The notes under the pieces are model-generated. The model saw nothing but the letters and a program-made list of their open reading frames with translations, was not told the origin of the DNA and did not search any database. Shown piece by piece: positions 28,106-35,935 of a stretch of DNA of 64,000 nucleotides. This DNA comes from Xanthomonas rydalmerensis (GTDB lineage Bacteria; Pseudomonadota; Gammaproteobacteria; Xanthomonadales; Xanthomonadaceae), in assembly GCF_033170385.1 (NCBI RefSeq), contig NZ_CP126170.1, positions 4,674,001 to 4,738,000 of the forward strand, written 5' to 3'. How positions within the stretch are numbered: the first letter of the stretch is position 1; every line of letters starts with the position of its first letter. The position numbers and the translations under genes were made by a program.

Positions 28106-29398
28106 TCAGCCCGCCTCACGCAGCCGCGCCAGCACCGCCAGCACCGTCTCGGCCGGTGCCTCCAGGGTCACCGGCGCGGCCTGCAGCGCGTCGGCCTGCA
28201 CGGCCTGCTTGAGCGCGGCGATGGTCTGCCCGGCGTCGCGCGGCGAGGCGAAGCCGCCGCTCTGCAACAGCAGCACGCCCTCGCCATCGAGCAGCTTGAA
28301 GTAGAACTGACCGTCGGCCTCGCGGTACTGCTTGAAGCTCGGCAGCGCCTGCTTGGCCGTCGACGCTTCGGCGGCGCCGCCGGCCTGCGCCGACAGGTCG
28401 CGCAGGCCCACCGCGTGCCGCAGCTCGGCCAGGAACGGGATCGCATAGCGCTCGCGCAGGCGCTGCGCGTTGTCGCGCAGGATCGCCTCGATGTCCTGCG
28501 GGCGCGCCATCAGCGCCTCGTAGCGCACCCGCATCGGCGCGATCTCGGCATCGATGCGTTCGAACAGCTGCTGCTTGGCCTCGCCCCAGCCGATACCTGC
28601 GGCGAACGCCTGCGCGAACGCGGCCGTCTCCTCGGCGCTGGCGAAGGCCTGGTACAGCTGGAACAGCGCCGAGCCTTCGGTGTCCTTCGGCTCGCCCGGC
28701 GCGCGCGAATCGGTGACGATGGCGAACACCCGCTTCTTCAGCTCCTCGCGCGGGGCGAACAGCGGAATGGTGTTGTCGTAGCTCTTGCTCATCTTGCGCC
28801 CATCCAGCCCGGGCAGCGTCGCCACCTGCTCGTCGATCAGCGCGTCGGGCAGCACGAAGTGCTCACGGCCATAGACGTGGTTGAAGCGCTGCGCGAAATC
28901 GCGCGCCATCTCGATGTGCTGGATCTGGTCGCGGCCCACCGGGACCTGCTGCGCCTTGAACAGCAGGATGTCGGCGGCCATCAGCACCGGATACATGAAC
29001 AGGCCGGCGGTGACCCCGGCATCGTCGTCCTCGCCGTCGGCACGGTTCTTGTCCACCGCCGCCTTGTAGGCATGCGCGCGGTTGAGGATGCCCTTGCCGG
29101 CGACGCAGGTCAGGAACCAGGTCAGCTCGTTGGTCTCCGGCACGTCCGACTGGCGGTAGAACCACACCTGCGCCGGATCCAGGCCCGCCGCCAGCCAGGT
29201 CGCCGCGATCTCCAGGGTCGAGCGCTGAGTGCGCGCAGGATCCTGCGCCTTTATCAGGCTGTGCAGGTCGGCCAGGAAGAAGAAACTCTCGATGCCGGGA
29301 CGGCGGCTGGCCTGCAGCGCGGGACGAATGGCGCCGACATAGTTGCCCAGGTGCGGCGTGCCGGAGGTGGTGATGCCGGTGAGAACGCGGGTGGTCAT
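28106..29398 (-). CDS. trpS: Tryptophanyl-tRNA synthetase with C-terminal extension
   Basis: 430-residue class I aminoacyl-tRNA synthetase charging tRNA-Trp. It has the HIGH-equivalent TSGTPHLGNYVGAI, the KMSKS loop in GRKMSKSYDN, and the tryptophan-site segment YPVLMAADILLFKA. It is longer than the ~335-residue E. coli enzyme. The last ~90 residues carry a separate small domain (KQYREADGQFYFKLLDGEG then GGFASPRDAGQTIAALK) that resembles DUF1508/YegP-type repeats. The start MTTRVLTGITTSG is the first codon consistent with the family; the upstream open frame is non-coding. Confidence 0.96.
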   Translation of the reverse strand: MTTRVLTGITTSGTPHLGNYVGAIRPALQASRRPGIESFFFLADLHSLIKAQDPARTQRSTLEIAATWLAAGLDPAQVWFYRQSDVPETNELTWFLTCVAGKGILNRAHAYKAAVDKNRADGEDDDAGVTAGLFMYPVLMAADILLFKAQQVPVGRDQIQHIEMARDFAQRFNHVYGREHFVLPDALIDEQVATLPGLDGRKMSKSYDNTIPLFAPREELKKRVFAIVTDSRAPGEPKDTEGSALFQLYQAFASAEETAAFAQAFAAGIGWGEAKQQLFERIDAEIAPMRVRYEALMARPQDIEAILRDNAQRLRERYAIPFLAELRHAVGLRDLSAQAGGAAEASTAKQALPSFKQYREADGQFYFKLLDGEGVLLLQSGGFASPRDAGQTIAALKQAVQADALQAAPVTLEAPAETVLAVLARLREAG

Positions 29399-29504
29399 GC
29401 GAAATGGACGGTCCGGGGGGAAACCCGACGAGTTTACCCGCTGCGCGACAACCCCGTTCCGGCGCATGGCGCGTTCAATCCGGCGTCCCCGTTCTGGAGT
29501 CGCC

Positions 29505-30458
29505 ATGATGCATCCTCTTCCTCCGCTCCTGTCCCGCCGTTCCCGTTCCCTCGCCGTCCTGGCCTTCGCCCTGGTGTGCATCGGCGGGCTGTGCGGCTTC
29601 CGTCCATGGCCGTCGCCGCCGACGTCGGCGCCGGCGGTGCAGTTGCAGGTGATCGATCGCGATGCCGGCGAGGCGCCGCTGCCGGCGCATGCCTGGCGCG
29701 GCGAGCGTTGGATCGCCGCCACCCCCGGCCACCGCTATGCACTGCGCCTGACCAACCTGACCGGTGCGCGGGTGCTGGTGGTGCTGTCGGTGGACGGCGT
29801 CAACGCGGTCAGCGGCCAGACCGCGGCCAGCGACCAACGCGGCTATGTGCTGGCGCCGTGGCAACGCACCGAGATCGCCGGTTGGCGCAAATCTTCCGAG
29901 GACGTGGCGCAGTTCGTGTTCACCGATCTTGAAGACAGTTATGCGGCACGCACCGGCCGTCCGCGCAACGTGGGCGTGATCGGCATGGCGGTGTTCGACG
30001 AAGCGCGGGCGTGGCCCGATACCGTCCTGGGGGACGCAGGCGTCGACGCCGAGAGAGCTGCCAACGCAACAGCGCGCGCGGCAACGCCCGTCGTCCCGGC
30101 GCCGGACGCGATGCCTGCACCGGCGCTGGCCGCCGACATGCCGCAACGCAGTGCGGCTGCGCCCCTCGCGGCGGCGCCGTCCGCGGACGCGCGGGCGTAT
30201 GCGCGCGAAGGCACCTCCGCTGCCCGCGTGCAGCAGCGCCTGGGCACCGGCCACGGCGCGCGCGAGTGGTCGCCATCGCGGGTCACCGAATTCGAGCGCG
30301 CCAGCGACGTGCCGATGCAACGGACCGAGTTGCGCTACGACAGCCGCGCACGGCTGATCGCACGCGGTGTGCTGCCGCGTGACCTGCTTCCGCGGCGCGT
30401 GGCGGTTGCGCCAAGCGCGTTTCCCGGCGACTACGTGCCCGATCCGCCGGAGCGCTGA
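29505..30458 (+). CDS. Conserved exported/membrane protein of unknown function
   Basis: 317 residues. An N-terminal hydrophobic segment (about 15-31, LAVLAFALVCIGGLCGF) is a signal or anchor. A conserved domain follows (about 70-165) with RVLVVLSVDGVNAVSGQTA, GYVLAPWQRTEIAGWRKSS and TGRPRNVGVIGMAVF, a widely occurring uncharacterised family in gammaproteobacteria. An Ala/Pro-rich linker then leads to a charged C-terminal region ending in DPPER. CTGGAG lies five to ten bases before the ATG. It diverges from trpS. Function not known. Confidence 0.8.
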   Translation: MMHPLPPLLSRRSRSLAVLAFALVCIGGLCGFRPWPSPPTSAPAVQLQVIDRDAGEAPLPAHAWRGERWIAATPGHRYALRLTNLTGARVLVVLSVDGVNAVSGQTAASDQRGYVLAPWQRTEIAGWRKSSEDVAQFVFTDLEDSYAARTGRPRNVGVIGMAVFDEARAWPDTVLGDAGVDAERAANATARAATPVVPAPDAMPAPALAADMPQRSAAAPLAAAPSADARAYAREGTSAARVQQRLGTGHGAREWSPSRVTEFERASDVPMQRTELRYDSRARLIARGVLPRDLLPRRVAVAPSAFPGDYVPDPPER

Positions 30459-30471
30459 GCCCCCCGGCGCA

Positions 30472-30503
30472 AAAAAAAGCACGGGCCGCAATGCGGCCCG
30501 TGT
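30472..30503 (-). terminator. Rho-independent terminator of csbD
   Basis: Stem CACGGGCCGC / GCGGCCCGTG with a 3-base loop, followed on the minus strand by eight T's, 25 bases after the csbD stop. Confidence 0.9.
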
Positions 30504-30527
30504 CGTGACGATGGGACGGTGTGCGTC

Positions 30528-30743
30528 TCAGTCGTGGTATTCCTTGCCCAGGCTGTCGCGGAACGCGTGCACTTCCTTCTCGGCGCGATCGCGTGCCCAG
30601 CCGTAGCGCTCCTGCAGCTTGCCGGCCAGGTACTGGGTGTTGCCCTCGGCGACGTCGAAGTCGTCGTCGGTCAGGTCGCCCCACTGCGCCTTGATCTTGC
30701 CCTTGAGCTGGGTCCACTTGCCGGCAATGATGTCTTTGTTCAT
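30528..30743 (-). CDS. CsbD-family stress protein
   Basis: 71-residue hydrophilic CsbD-like protein (YjbJ type). It has the repeated motif [19 protein letters not shown], then [17 protein letters not shown] and AEKEVHAF. Members are abundant stress-induced proteins of unclear mechanism. The ATG at 30743 is preceded by GAGAGA; the upstream in-frame codons are not family-like. It has its own terminator. Confidence 0.93.
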   Translation of the reverse strand: MNKDIIAGKWTQLKGKIKAQWGDLTDDDFDVAEGNTQYLAGKLQERYGWARDRAEKEVHAFRDSLGKEYHD

Positions 30744-30877
30744 GGAATCTCTCGTGATGTGTAAGCGGCGCTGCACGCCGCTCGCGCAGCATCGCGCGGC
30801 CTGCGTCGCGAACCGATCAACATAGCGTCAGCGATGCATGAGCATCGCGAACCGTTATGCATCGCCGACGATCGCGC

Positions 30878-30910
30878 AAAAAAAACGGGTCGGCAAGCCG
30901 ACCCGTTTTG
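30878..30910 (-). terminator. Rho-independent terminator after first entericidin gene
   Basis: Stem AACGGGTCGGC / GCCGACCCGTT with an eight-base T-run on the minus strand, about 17 bases past the stop at 30927. Confidence 0.9.
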
Positions 30911-30926
30911 GTGACCGAGCCGAGGC

Positions 30927-31061
30927 TCAGTTCTTGGCGGCGTCTTCGACCTTCTCGCCCGCCTTCTGCACGTCCTTGCCGGCACCGGCAACGGTGTTGC
31001 AACCGGCCAGCAGGCCCACCGAGAACATCGCCAGCAGCATCCACGCAAACGTACGCTTCAT
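30927..31061 (-). CDS. Entericidin A/B-family lipoprotein (44 aa)
   Basis: 44 residues: MKRTFAWMLLAMFSVGLL leads to a lipobox AGC (Cys21), then NTVAGAGKDVQKAGEKVED. This is the entericidin signature (CNTVxGxGKDxQxxGxxx), a small membrane lipoprotein. In E. coli EcnA/EcnB form an antidote/toxin pair linked to stationary-phase lysis. The ATG is 103 bases downstream of the second entericidin stop, and a strong terminator follows. It is shorter than usual gene-finder cut-offs. Confidence 0.93.
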   Translation of the reverse strand: MKRTFAWMLLAMFSVGLLAGCNTVAGAGKDVQKAGEKVEDAAKN

Positions 31062-31164
31062 AGGTTCACTCCTTCATGGTCATGGAACGCGGCCACTACG
31101 GCCGCACGAAACTCGTGGATCGGTCGTCCGCGGGGCGTGTCGCCGCCGCGATCGACCGGGGCGC

Positions 31165-31317
31165 TCAGCACTTGCCCGCGCTGCAATCGTCCGCCTTGTT
31201 TTCCACCTTCTCGCCCGCCTTCTGCATGTCCTTGCCGGCGCCGGCAACGGTGTTGCAGCCGGTCAGAACGCCAGCGCAAAACAGGGTCAGCATCAACAGG
31301 GTGGTCAGTCGCTTCAT
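31165..31317 (-). CDS. Entericidin A/B-family lipoprotein (50 aa)
   Basis: 50 residues: MKRLTTLLMLTLFCAGVLTG then Cys21, NTVAGAGKDMQKAGEKVEN and a tail KADDCSAGKC with two extra Cys absent from its neighbour. The mature parts of the two proteins are nearly identical over 18 residues, so this is a tandem duplication. It precedes the 44-residue copy on the same strand, resembling ecnA-ecnB order. Which, if either, is toxic cannot be read from the sequence. Confidence 0.92.
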   Translation of the reverse strand: MKRLTTLLMLTLFCAGVLTGCNTVAGAGKDMQKAGEKVENKADDCSAGKC

Positions 31318-31477
31318 CGTGGTCGTCCTCGGCAATCGCAGGTGGTCGGGTGGGCGGCGATAGGCGTCGCCGCGCTACCGTCTGGCGGTGAATCTGCCGT
31401 CACGACTGTGGATTTCACGTGAATGAACCGGCGACCCATTCAGGCAGCGGCGGCGCCACCCAGCCAGGCCGGGCCTC

Positions 31478-32401
31478 TCAGTCCCGCATCAGCGTCGACT
31501 TGCCGAACAGGCTTTCCACCAGGTCCACCGCCAGTTCCGCGGTCAGGTTGCGGTGGTCCAGCACCGGATTCAGCTCCACGATGTCCAGCGAGGCCATACG
31601 CCCGCTATCGGCGATCATCTCCATCACCAACTGCGCCTCGCGGTAGTTGGGACCGCCGGGAACGGTGGTGCCCACGCCCGGGGCGATGCTGGGGTCGAGG
31701 AAGTCCACGTCGAAGCTGACATGCAGGTGGGTATCGGCATCGAGCCCCTCCAACGCCGCCTCCATGGTCCGCTTCATGCCCATCTCGTCGATGTAGCGCA
31801 TGTCGTACACGTCGACGCGGTGCTGCTTGATCAGCCGCTTCTCGTCCGGGTCGACCGAGCGGATGCCGATCTGCCGCACCTGCTCCGGCCGCAGCGCCGG
31901 CGCGCTGCCGCCGAGTTCGGTCAGCGCCTGCGGCCCCAGCCCGCACAGGCAGGCCACCGGCATGCCGTGCACGTTGCCCGACGGCGTGACCTCGCTGGTG
32001 TTGAAGTCCGAGTGCGCATCCAGCCACAGCACGCGCAGCTTGCGGCCCTGCTCGCGGCAGTGCCGCGCCACCGCGGTGATCGAGCCGATGCCCAGGCAGT
32101 GGTCGCCGCCGAGCACGATCGGCATGCGCCCGGCACGCAGTTCGGCATAGCTGGTCTCCATCAGCGCGCGGTTCCAGGCCACCACCTCGTCGAGGTGGCG
32201 GTAGCCGTCGACCGGCGCCTGCCAGGGATTACGCGGGCCATCGATGTTGCCGACGTCGCGCACCTCCACGCCACGATTGGCCAGCGCCTCGTGCAAGCCG
32301 GCGATGCGCAGCGCCTCCGGCCCCATGCGCGCACCGCGATGGCCAGCACCGATGTCGGTAGGAACGCCGATCAGGGACACCGGCAGAAAAGACGACTTCA
32401 T
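31478..32401 (-). CDS. rocF: Arginase
   Basis: 307-residue ureohydrolase, the usual arginase length. Mn-binding motifs are intact: GGDHCLGIGS, DAHSDFNT and SFDVDFLDPS, plus the substrate-loop segment SGNVHGMP. The N-terminus VSLIGVPTDIGAGHRGARMG is typical of arginase rather than agmatinase. It converts arginine to ornithine and urea in the cytoplasm. ATG at 32401 (MKSSFLPVS) has GGAG nine bases upstream; ATG and TTG starts two and five codons earlier are badly spaced. Confidence 0.94.
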   Translation of the reverse strand: MKSSFLPVSLIGVPTDIGAGHRGARMGPEALRIAGLHEALANRGVEVRDVGNIDGPRNPWQAPVDGYRHLDEVVAWNRALMETSYAELRAGRMPIVLGGDHCLGIGSITAVARHCREQGRKLRVLWLDAHSDFNTSEVTPSGNVHGMPVACLCGLGPQALTELGGSAPALRPEQVRQIGIRSVDPDEKRLIKQHRVDVYDMRYIDEMGMKRTMEAALEGLDADTHLHVSFDVDFLDPSIAPGVGTTVPGGPNYREAQLVMEMIADSGRMASLDIVELNPVLDHRNLTAELAVDLVESLFGKSTLMRD

Positions 32402-32565
32402 GCGCATACGCTCCAACCAAAAAAGTGGCCCAGTCTAGCGGGACCGGCATGACACGACTCGCCGCGTCGCAGCAGGCGGCATGTACATTGCGGCTGCCAA
32501 AGGCGTGCGGTTGGACGCCCACGGCGCTGGCTGGCTAAGCTGCTCCGCCGTTTCTGGAGATCGCC

Positions 32566-32919
32566 TTGGAAAAGCCCTTGGTCGTGACCCTGGAGGCCGC
32601 GTTCGCCGGGCTCACGTTCCTTCCCTGGTTCGCGTGGGCGCACAACAGCCTCAACCCCACGCTGATCCTGCACGCGGACCACGTGGAGTACCGCGTCCTG
32701 CGCACGCGCACCCGCCCGTACCGTGAGATCGCCAGGGTCGACTATCGCAAAGCGTGGGGAACCGAGAACGTCGTGCTGGAGTTCCTGGGGGCGAAGACCA
32801 CCTTCATCGCGAACACCGGACTGGTCCGGCGCACCAGAGAGGCCATCGCCTTGTTGCAGCGACAGGGTTGCCCGCTTTCCGCGCGTGCGCAGTCCTTGCT
32901 GTTACCGCGAAGCCCGTAG
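32566..32919 (+). CDS. Hypothetical protein (PH-like)
   Basis: 117 residues starting with TTG (MEKPLVVTLEAAF); TGGAG lies eight bases upstream. One hydrophobic segment (about 8-25) is followed by a domain alternating beta strands with charged turns (ADHVEYRVLRTRTRPYREIA, VVLEFLGAKTTFIAN) and a helix (RRTREAIALLQRQG). The pattern suggests a bPH/PH-like fold, but the family is not recognised. It is the last host gene before the prophage. Confidence 0.65.
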   Translation: MEKPLVVTLEAAFAGLTFLPWFAWAHNSLNPTLILHADHVEYRVLRTRTRPYREIARVDYRKAWGTENVVLEFLGAKTTFIANTGLVRRTREAIALLQRQGCPLSARAQSLLLPRSP

Positions 32920-33345
32920 CGCAGCTTCCGACAGCGCACGGCGATCCAAGCGCGCTTCGGTTGATCGGCTGTTGCTTCGCACCTGCGCTGCGGCGTGCCT
33001 GCCACCTGCCGCGCCATCCACCCGGCTCGCGTAACGCGCAGTTGTTCCCGGCTCGAATGGATGTTCGTGAGCACGCGCAACAGAAAGCAAAAACCCGCTG
33101 TTTTTCAGCGGGCTGATGGCGCAACGCGGACATCCACAGATGCCGACGTAGCGGAAGATGGTGCCGCTTATCGGACACGAATCTCCTTGCGCCCCAAGGG
33201 CTGGCGGGGTGCCGTGTGCCTTTCGTGAGCCTGGCTATGCCTGATGGGACAGTCCCGGGGCCTGCCAAGGGGCACCGATCAGGAAGCGCAAGATCGGCTG
33301 ACTGAGTGGCAATCTTGGCACTCCGGACACGCGCAAGGAGTAACG
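32920..33345. other. Host-prophage junction region without genes
   Basis: 426 bases between the last host gene and the DUF4224 gene. It holds a minus-strand terminator (33087-33112) but no tRNA or gene that I can support. The integration site (attL) probably lies here; without the other end the repeat cannot be identified. Confidence 0.5.
33087..33112 (-). terminator. Rho-independent terminator, orphan
   Basis: Stem CCCGCTG / CAGCGGG with a 5 nt loop, followed on the minus strand by five T's. No minus-strand gene is recognisable just upstream, so it may have belonged to a host gene now displaced by the prophage. Confidence 0.6.
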
Positions 33346-33552
33346 ATGTCTCAGCTTTGCCTATCTCGCGACGAAATAGCCGAGCTTTGCCGCTCGCCCC
33401 AGCGTGCCCGGCAGGCTAGGTTCCTTCAGCAGAATGGGATACGGCACTACCTAGACGCGCATGGTTGGCCAGTGGTTTTGCGCTCTGCGGTTGAGCCGAC
33501 AGAGAAGCAGAAGCCCTCCCCCCCAGCGTGGAAGTCCAACAAGGTTCCATAG
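33346..33552 (+). CDS. DUF4224 domain protein (integrase-associated)
   Basis: 68 residues. The sequence CLSRDEIAELCRSPQRARQ, FLQQNGIRHYLDAHGWPVVLR matches the DUF4224 pattern, a short phage protein usually encoded just upstream of a tyrosine integrase, possibly an excisionase-type accessory. AAGGAG lies five bases before the ATG. The Pro/Lys-rich tail is probably disordered. Unusually, no integrase follows; the next gene is convergent. It is the only supported plus-strand gene in the prophage. Confidence 0.8.
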   Translation: MSQLCLSRDEIAELCRSPQRARQARFLQQNGIRHYLDAHGWPVVLRSAVEPTEKQKPSPPAWKSNKVP

Positions 33553-33614
33553 CACTCGGCACCCTAGAGCAAACCCCACCGAAGCGCGGGTTTTAGTCTT
33601 AGGTTGGGTTATCG

Positions 33615-34652
33615 CTAAGGTTCGGTAGTATCGCTAAGTGGCAGATCCAAGTTATCCCCCTTCTTCTTCATGACTTGATCTACCATCCCCATAAACTTGT
33701 TCCAGCCCCATCCGTTTGCTAGGGCTAGGCGTTGCAACGTCAAAATTGACTGCAAGTGGCTGGCCAACATCGGGTCACCGACATCGCCCGTTAACCATTG
33801 GTGCAACTTGTTATCTCGATTGCCCTTCTCATCCTTTGGGCTTTTTTCTTCGAGTTCTTTCAACAATCCCGGAGCCATCCGCTCATATATCAGGTCGCGC
33901 GTATAGTGAGCCACTACGCTAAAGCGGTTCTTGCCCATGCCGGGCCAGGTCCACCCGCGCAGCTTGTAGATGTTCTCATAAAATTCATCTGGGAATTTTT
34001 TAGCCCAGACCGCCAGCTCCTTACGAACCAGCATCTCCAAGTACATTTGGAGAGCGTCTTTCGGCCTAACATCCTGGAAGCCTGTCGCTTCATCTACCAG
34101 CGCAACTATACCGACCTGCGCAAGCGCTCTGACCAATATTTCTGCTTGCTCTGCAACATGCTCTTGACGTTTATCCAGCGCATCGGCATCACGCGCCTGC
34201 AGATACACCTCGCAAACCCGGGGCAGCAACTCAGCGTCATAGCCAAACGCCCTGCCGCCCTTAGAGCGCAGGAACTCAACCTGGCTCGACGTCACAGCTA
34301 AGTCATTGGGTATGAAGGGTTTTAGGTTCTTTGCAGTGAGAAACGCGGGGAGATTGACGTCAGCATCATAGTGCCCTCGCCCCTTGGCTTGACGTGCCCG
34401 TCCCAAAGCCTTCATGACGCCGCTCTGAGTCAGTAAACGACGCCCATCTTCCAAGACGGCACAAGGGATTTCGATATCCCCAAGACGGATCATCCCTTCA
34501 TGAGTGGCTTTAGGAAGGCCCTTGTTCTCATGCCTCACCGCCGCTGCTTTTTTTGCGATCTCGCGACGCCGCTCCGGAGTCAGTGATTCCGCTCTAGCTT
34601 TCCCTCCGGCTGATTGGGGCTTTTGGTCTTCGCCTTCTTCATCATTTGCCAT
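33615..34652 (-). CDS. P63C domain protein
   Basis: 345 residues. The N-terminus (about 1-45) is charged and resembles a recruitment tail (GGKARAESLTPERRREIAKK). The middle has GDIEIPCAVLEDGRRLLTQSG (KilA-N/antirepressor-like beginning). The C-terminal half is the P63C domain (KLHQWLTGDVGDPMLASHL, NGWGWNKFMGMVDQVM). Such proteins occur in phages and mobile elements and are thought to be DNA-binding or antirepressor-type; their role is unproven. ATG at 34652 is chosen because the promoter at 34683-34711 would start transcription downstream of the alternative GTG at 34700. Confidence 0.8.
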   Translation of the reverse strand: MANDEEGEDQKPQSAGGKARAESLTPERRREIAKKAAAVRHENKGLPKATHEGMIRLGDIEIPCAVLEDGRRLLTQSGVMKALGRARQAKGRGHYDADVNLPAFLTAKNLKPFIPNDLAVTSSQVEFLRSKGGRAFGYDAELLPRVCEVYLQARDADALDKRQEHVAEQAEILVRALAQVGIVALVDEATGFQDVRPKDALQMYLEMLVRKELAVWAKKFPDEFYENIYKLRGWTWPGMGKNRFSVVAHYTRDLIYERMAPGLLKELEEKSPKDEKGNRDNKLHQWLTGDVGDPMLASHLQSILTLQRLALANGWGWNKFMGMVDQVMKKKGDNLDLPLSDTTEP

Positions 34653-34653
34653 A

Positions 34654-34722
34654 GCAAGCATCCCATTTGATCGTGCTTGCTTTTTTACTACCGCAAGCAC
34701 GAACAGTCAACATGCTTGCATG
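34654..34722 (-). promoter_or_regulatory. Promoter with repeated operator-like sites (TGCTTGC)
   Basis: On the minus strand TTGACT (-35) is followed after 17 bases by TAAAAA (-10), directly upstream of the P63C gene. Copies of the core TGCTTGC surround it: GCAAGCA at 34654-34660, CGTGCTTGC at 34672-34680, its inverse GCAAGCACG at 34693-34701 (inside the spacer) and the palindrome CATGCTTGCATG at 34711-34722 (on the -35). This is the layout of a repressor-controlled promoter. Confidence 0.7.
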
Positions 34723-34771
34723 GCCAGTCTTCACATGGAGGCAGGATGGCTTGGGCGGGAGCCGGGCAGTT

Positions 34772-35107
34772 CTAGCCTCGCAACACCCTTTCCAACCTCT
34801 TTTCCTCGCGCGTGGGCTGCATCACCTCGGCAGGGTGGAGACCGGCCTGAAGCTCGTGCCGTAGCCGTGAGGCGTGGGCGCAGGCCCAGCGCTCTACCGA
34901 ACGCATTGCGGCCTCTCGGCTGCGGAAATAGGCGTGCGAATGCTTGGTCATTCGCTCATAGTGCCCGTTGACGTTCGCGATCCAGCGACCGTCTGGAAAG
35001 ACGGTCTTGGACACCCCAGCGACAATCTTCCTACCGCACAGAAGCCAATCCTGCCCCCATCGGTTAGTAGGTTCCCACTCGAAGTCAGGAGGCAGTTCGT
35101 AGCGCAT
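34772..35107 (-). CDS. Hypothetical phage protein
   Basis: 111 residues, no family recognised. It is rich in Arg, Trp and Glu (FEWEPTNRWGQDWLLCGRKI, FRSREAAMRSVERWACAHA). The compact beta-then-helix pattern resembles small phage accessory proteins. It lies between the P63C control region and the secreted-protein gene on the same strand. Ribosome site weak. Confidence 0.55.
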   Translation of the reverse strand: MRYELPPDFEWEPTNRWGQDWLLCGRKIVAGVSKTVFPDGRWIANVNGHYERMTKHSHAYFRSREAAMRSVERWACAHASRLRHELQAGLHPAEVMQPTREEKRLERVLRG

Positions 35108-35174
35108 GCCAGCGATGCTACCGATGGCGGTCGCATCGCCAGAGACAGTGACTGAAAGATTCAGCCAGAGCGGG

Positions 35175-35663
35175 TCACGTGTTCGGCCTTGGGATGCTCG
35201 GCGTGCGCTTGTCGATGACGACGGTCTGAATGTACTCGCCGTTCGCGCCGTAGATCACCACGATACGAGTAGTGGCGTCGTCGTAGATGACCTGAGAACT
35301 GCAGGGGCAGGTGGCCGCGGCTGTCACCATCCCCATGGGCTGCTGCTTGTCGTCGCTGACAACCGCCATGGTCGTCTCGGCGGCGCGCCCAATCGGCAAC
35401 GTGGACTGCACTCCCGGCGTCACGATGGTGACAGAAAGCACCTCATCCTTCAGCGAATTGACCTGCACATAGTCAAGGCCGTCTTTACTGAACTTGTACG
35501 CCTTAAACTTTGGCGACAGGCTGATGTTCTTGACACCGGCCGGCACGCTCTCGCCCAAGCCGGGGATCAGGTCTGCGGGGTTCGTCCTCTTGTTCGCGGC
35601 GTCGGCTGCGCTTGCATTGACAGCCAGCAGAATGGCGGGGAGAAGCAGGTTTAACTTGCGCAC
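35175..35663 (-). CDS. Secreted protein of unknown function (possible lysogenic-conversion gene)
   Basis: 162 residues beginning with a signal peptide (MRKLNLLLPAILLAVNASA, cleavage near ASAADA). The mature domain alternates beta strands and has a Cys pair in ATCPCSSQVIYD. The GTG start has GGAG seven bases upstream. It sits alone between the tail fibre and the lysogeny-type end, where phages often carry genes expressed from the prophage ('morons'). No recognised family. Confidence 0.65.
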   Translation of the reverse strand: MRKLNLLLPAILLAVNASAADAANKRTNPADLIPGLGESVPAGVKNISLSPKFKAYKFSKDGLDYVQVNSLKDEVLSVTIVTPGVQSTLPIGRAAETTMAVVSDDKQQPMGMVTAAATCPCSSQVIYDDATTRIVVIYGANGEYIQTVVIDKRTPSIPRPNT

Positions 35664-35935
35664 GGCAACTCTCCATGTTGGTGGGAATCCAAACGCTAAA
35701 CCTGAGATGGTTGCCGTACAAGATCAACCCAGAACAGGTTGCTTGATGTCTACAAAATCAACCATGGCAGTTGGCGATCAGTCAGGATGCCGGGGTTGAC
35801 GCTGCTCAGGCGTCGCGCGGGTTGAGCTGCCTGCGGCCCCGCGCCCAGCAAGGACATGCTGCCACCTATATGGGAATCCCAACATCGGCGAACAACGCGG
35901 TGCAATGTCGGGGATCTCCTACCCCTCGGCCGGCA

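Noticed and set aside
33120..33240. Possible tRNA or tRNA fragment on the minus strand as attachment site (TGGTGCC... resembling a reversed CCA end)
   Set aside because: The would-be T-arm (TTCGTGT) lacks the conserved A58 and the stem does not pair; no cloverleaf can be drawn.
33553..33614. Bidirectional terminator AAACCC...GGGTTT between DUF4224 and P63C genes
   Set aside because: Stem of six bases with a loop of ten and no good T-run on either side; too weak to annotate.
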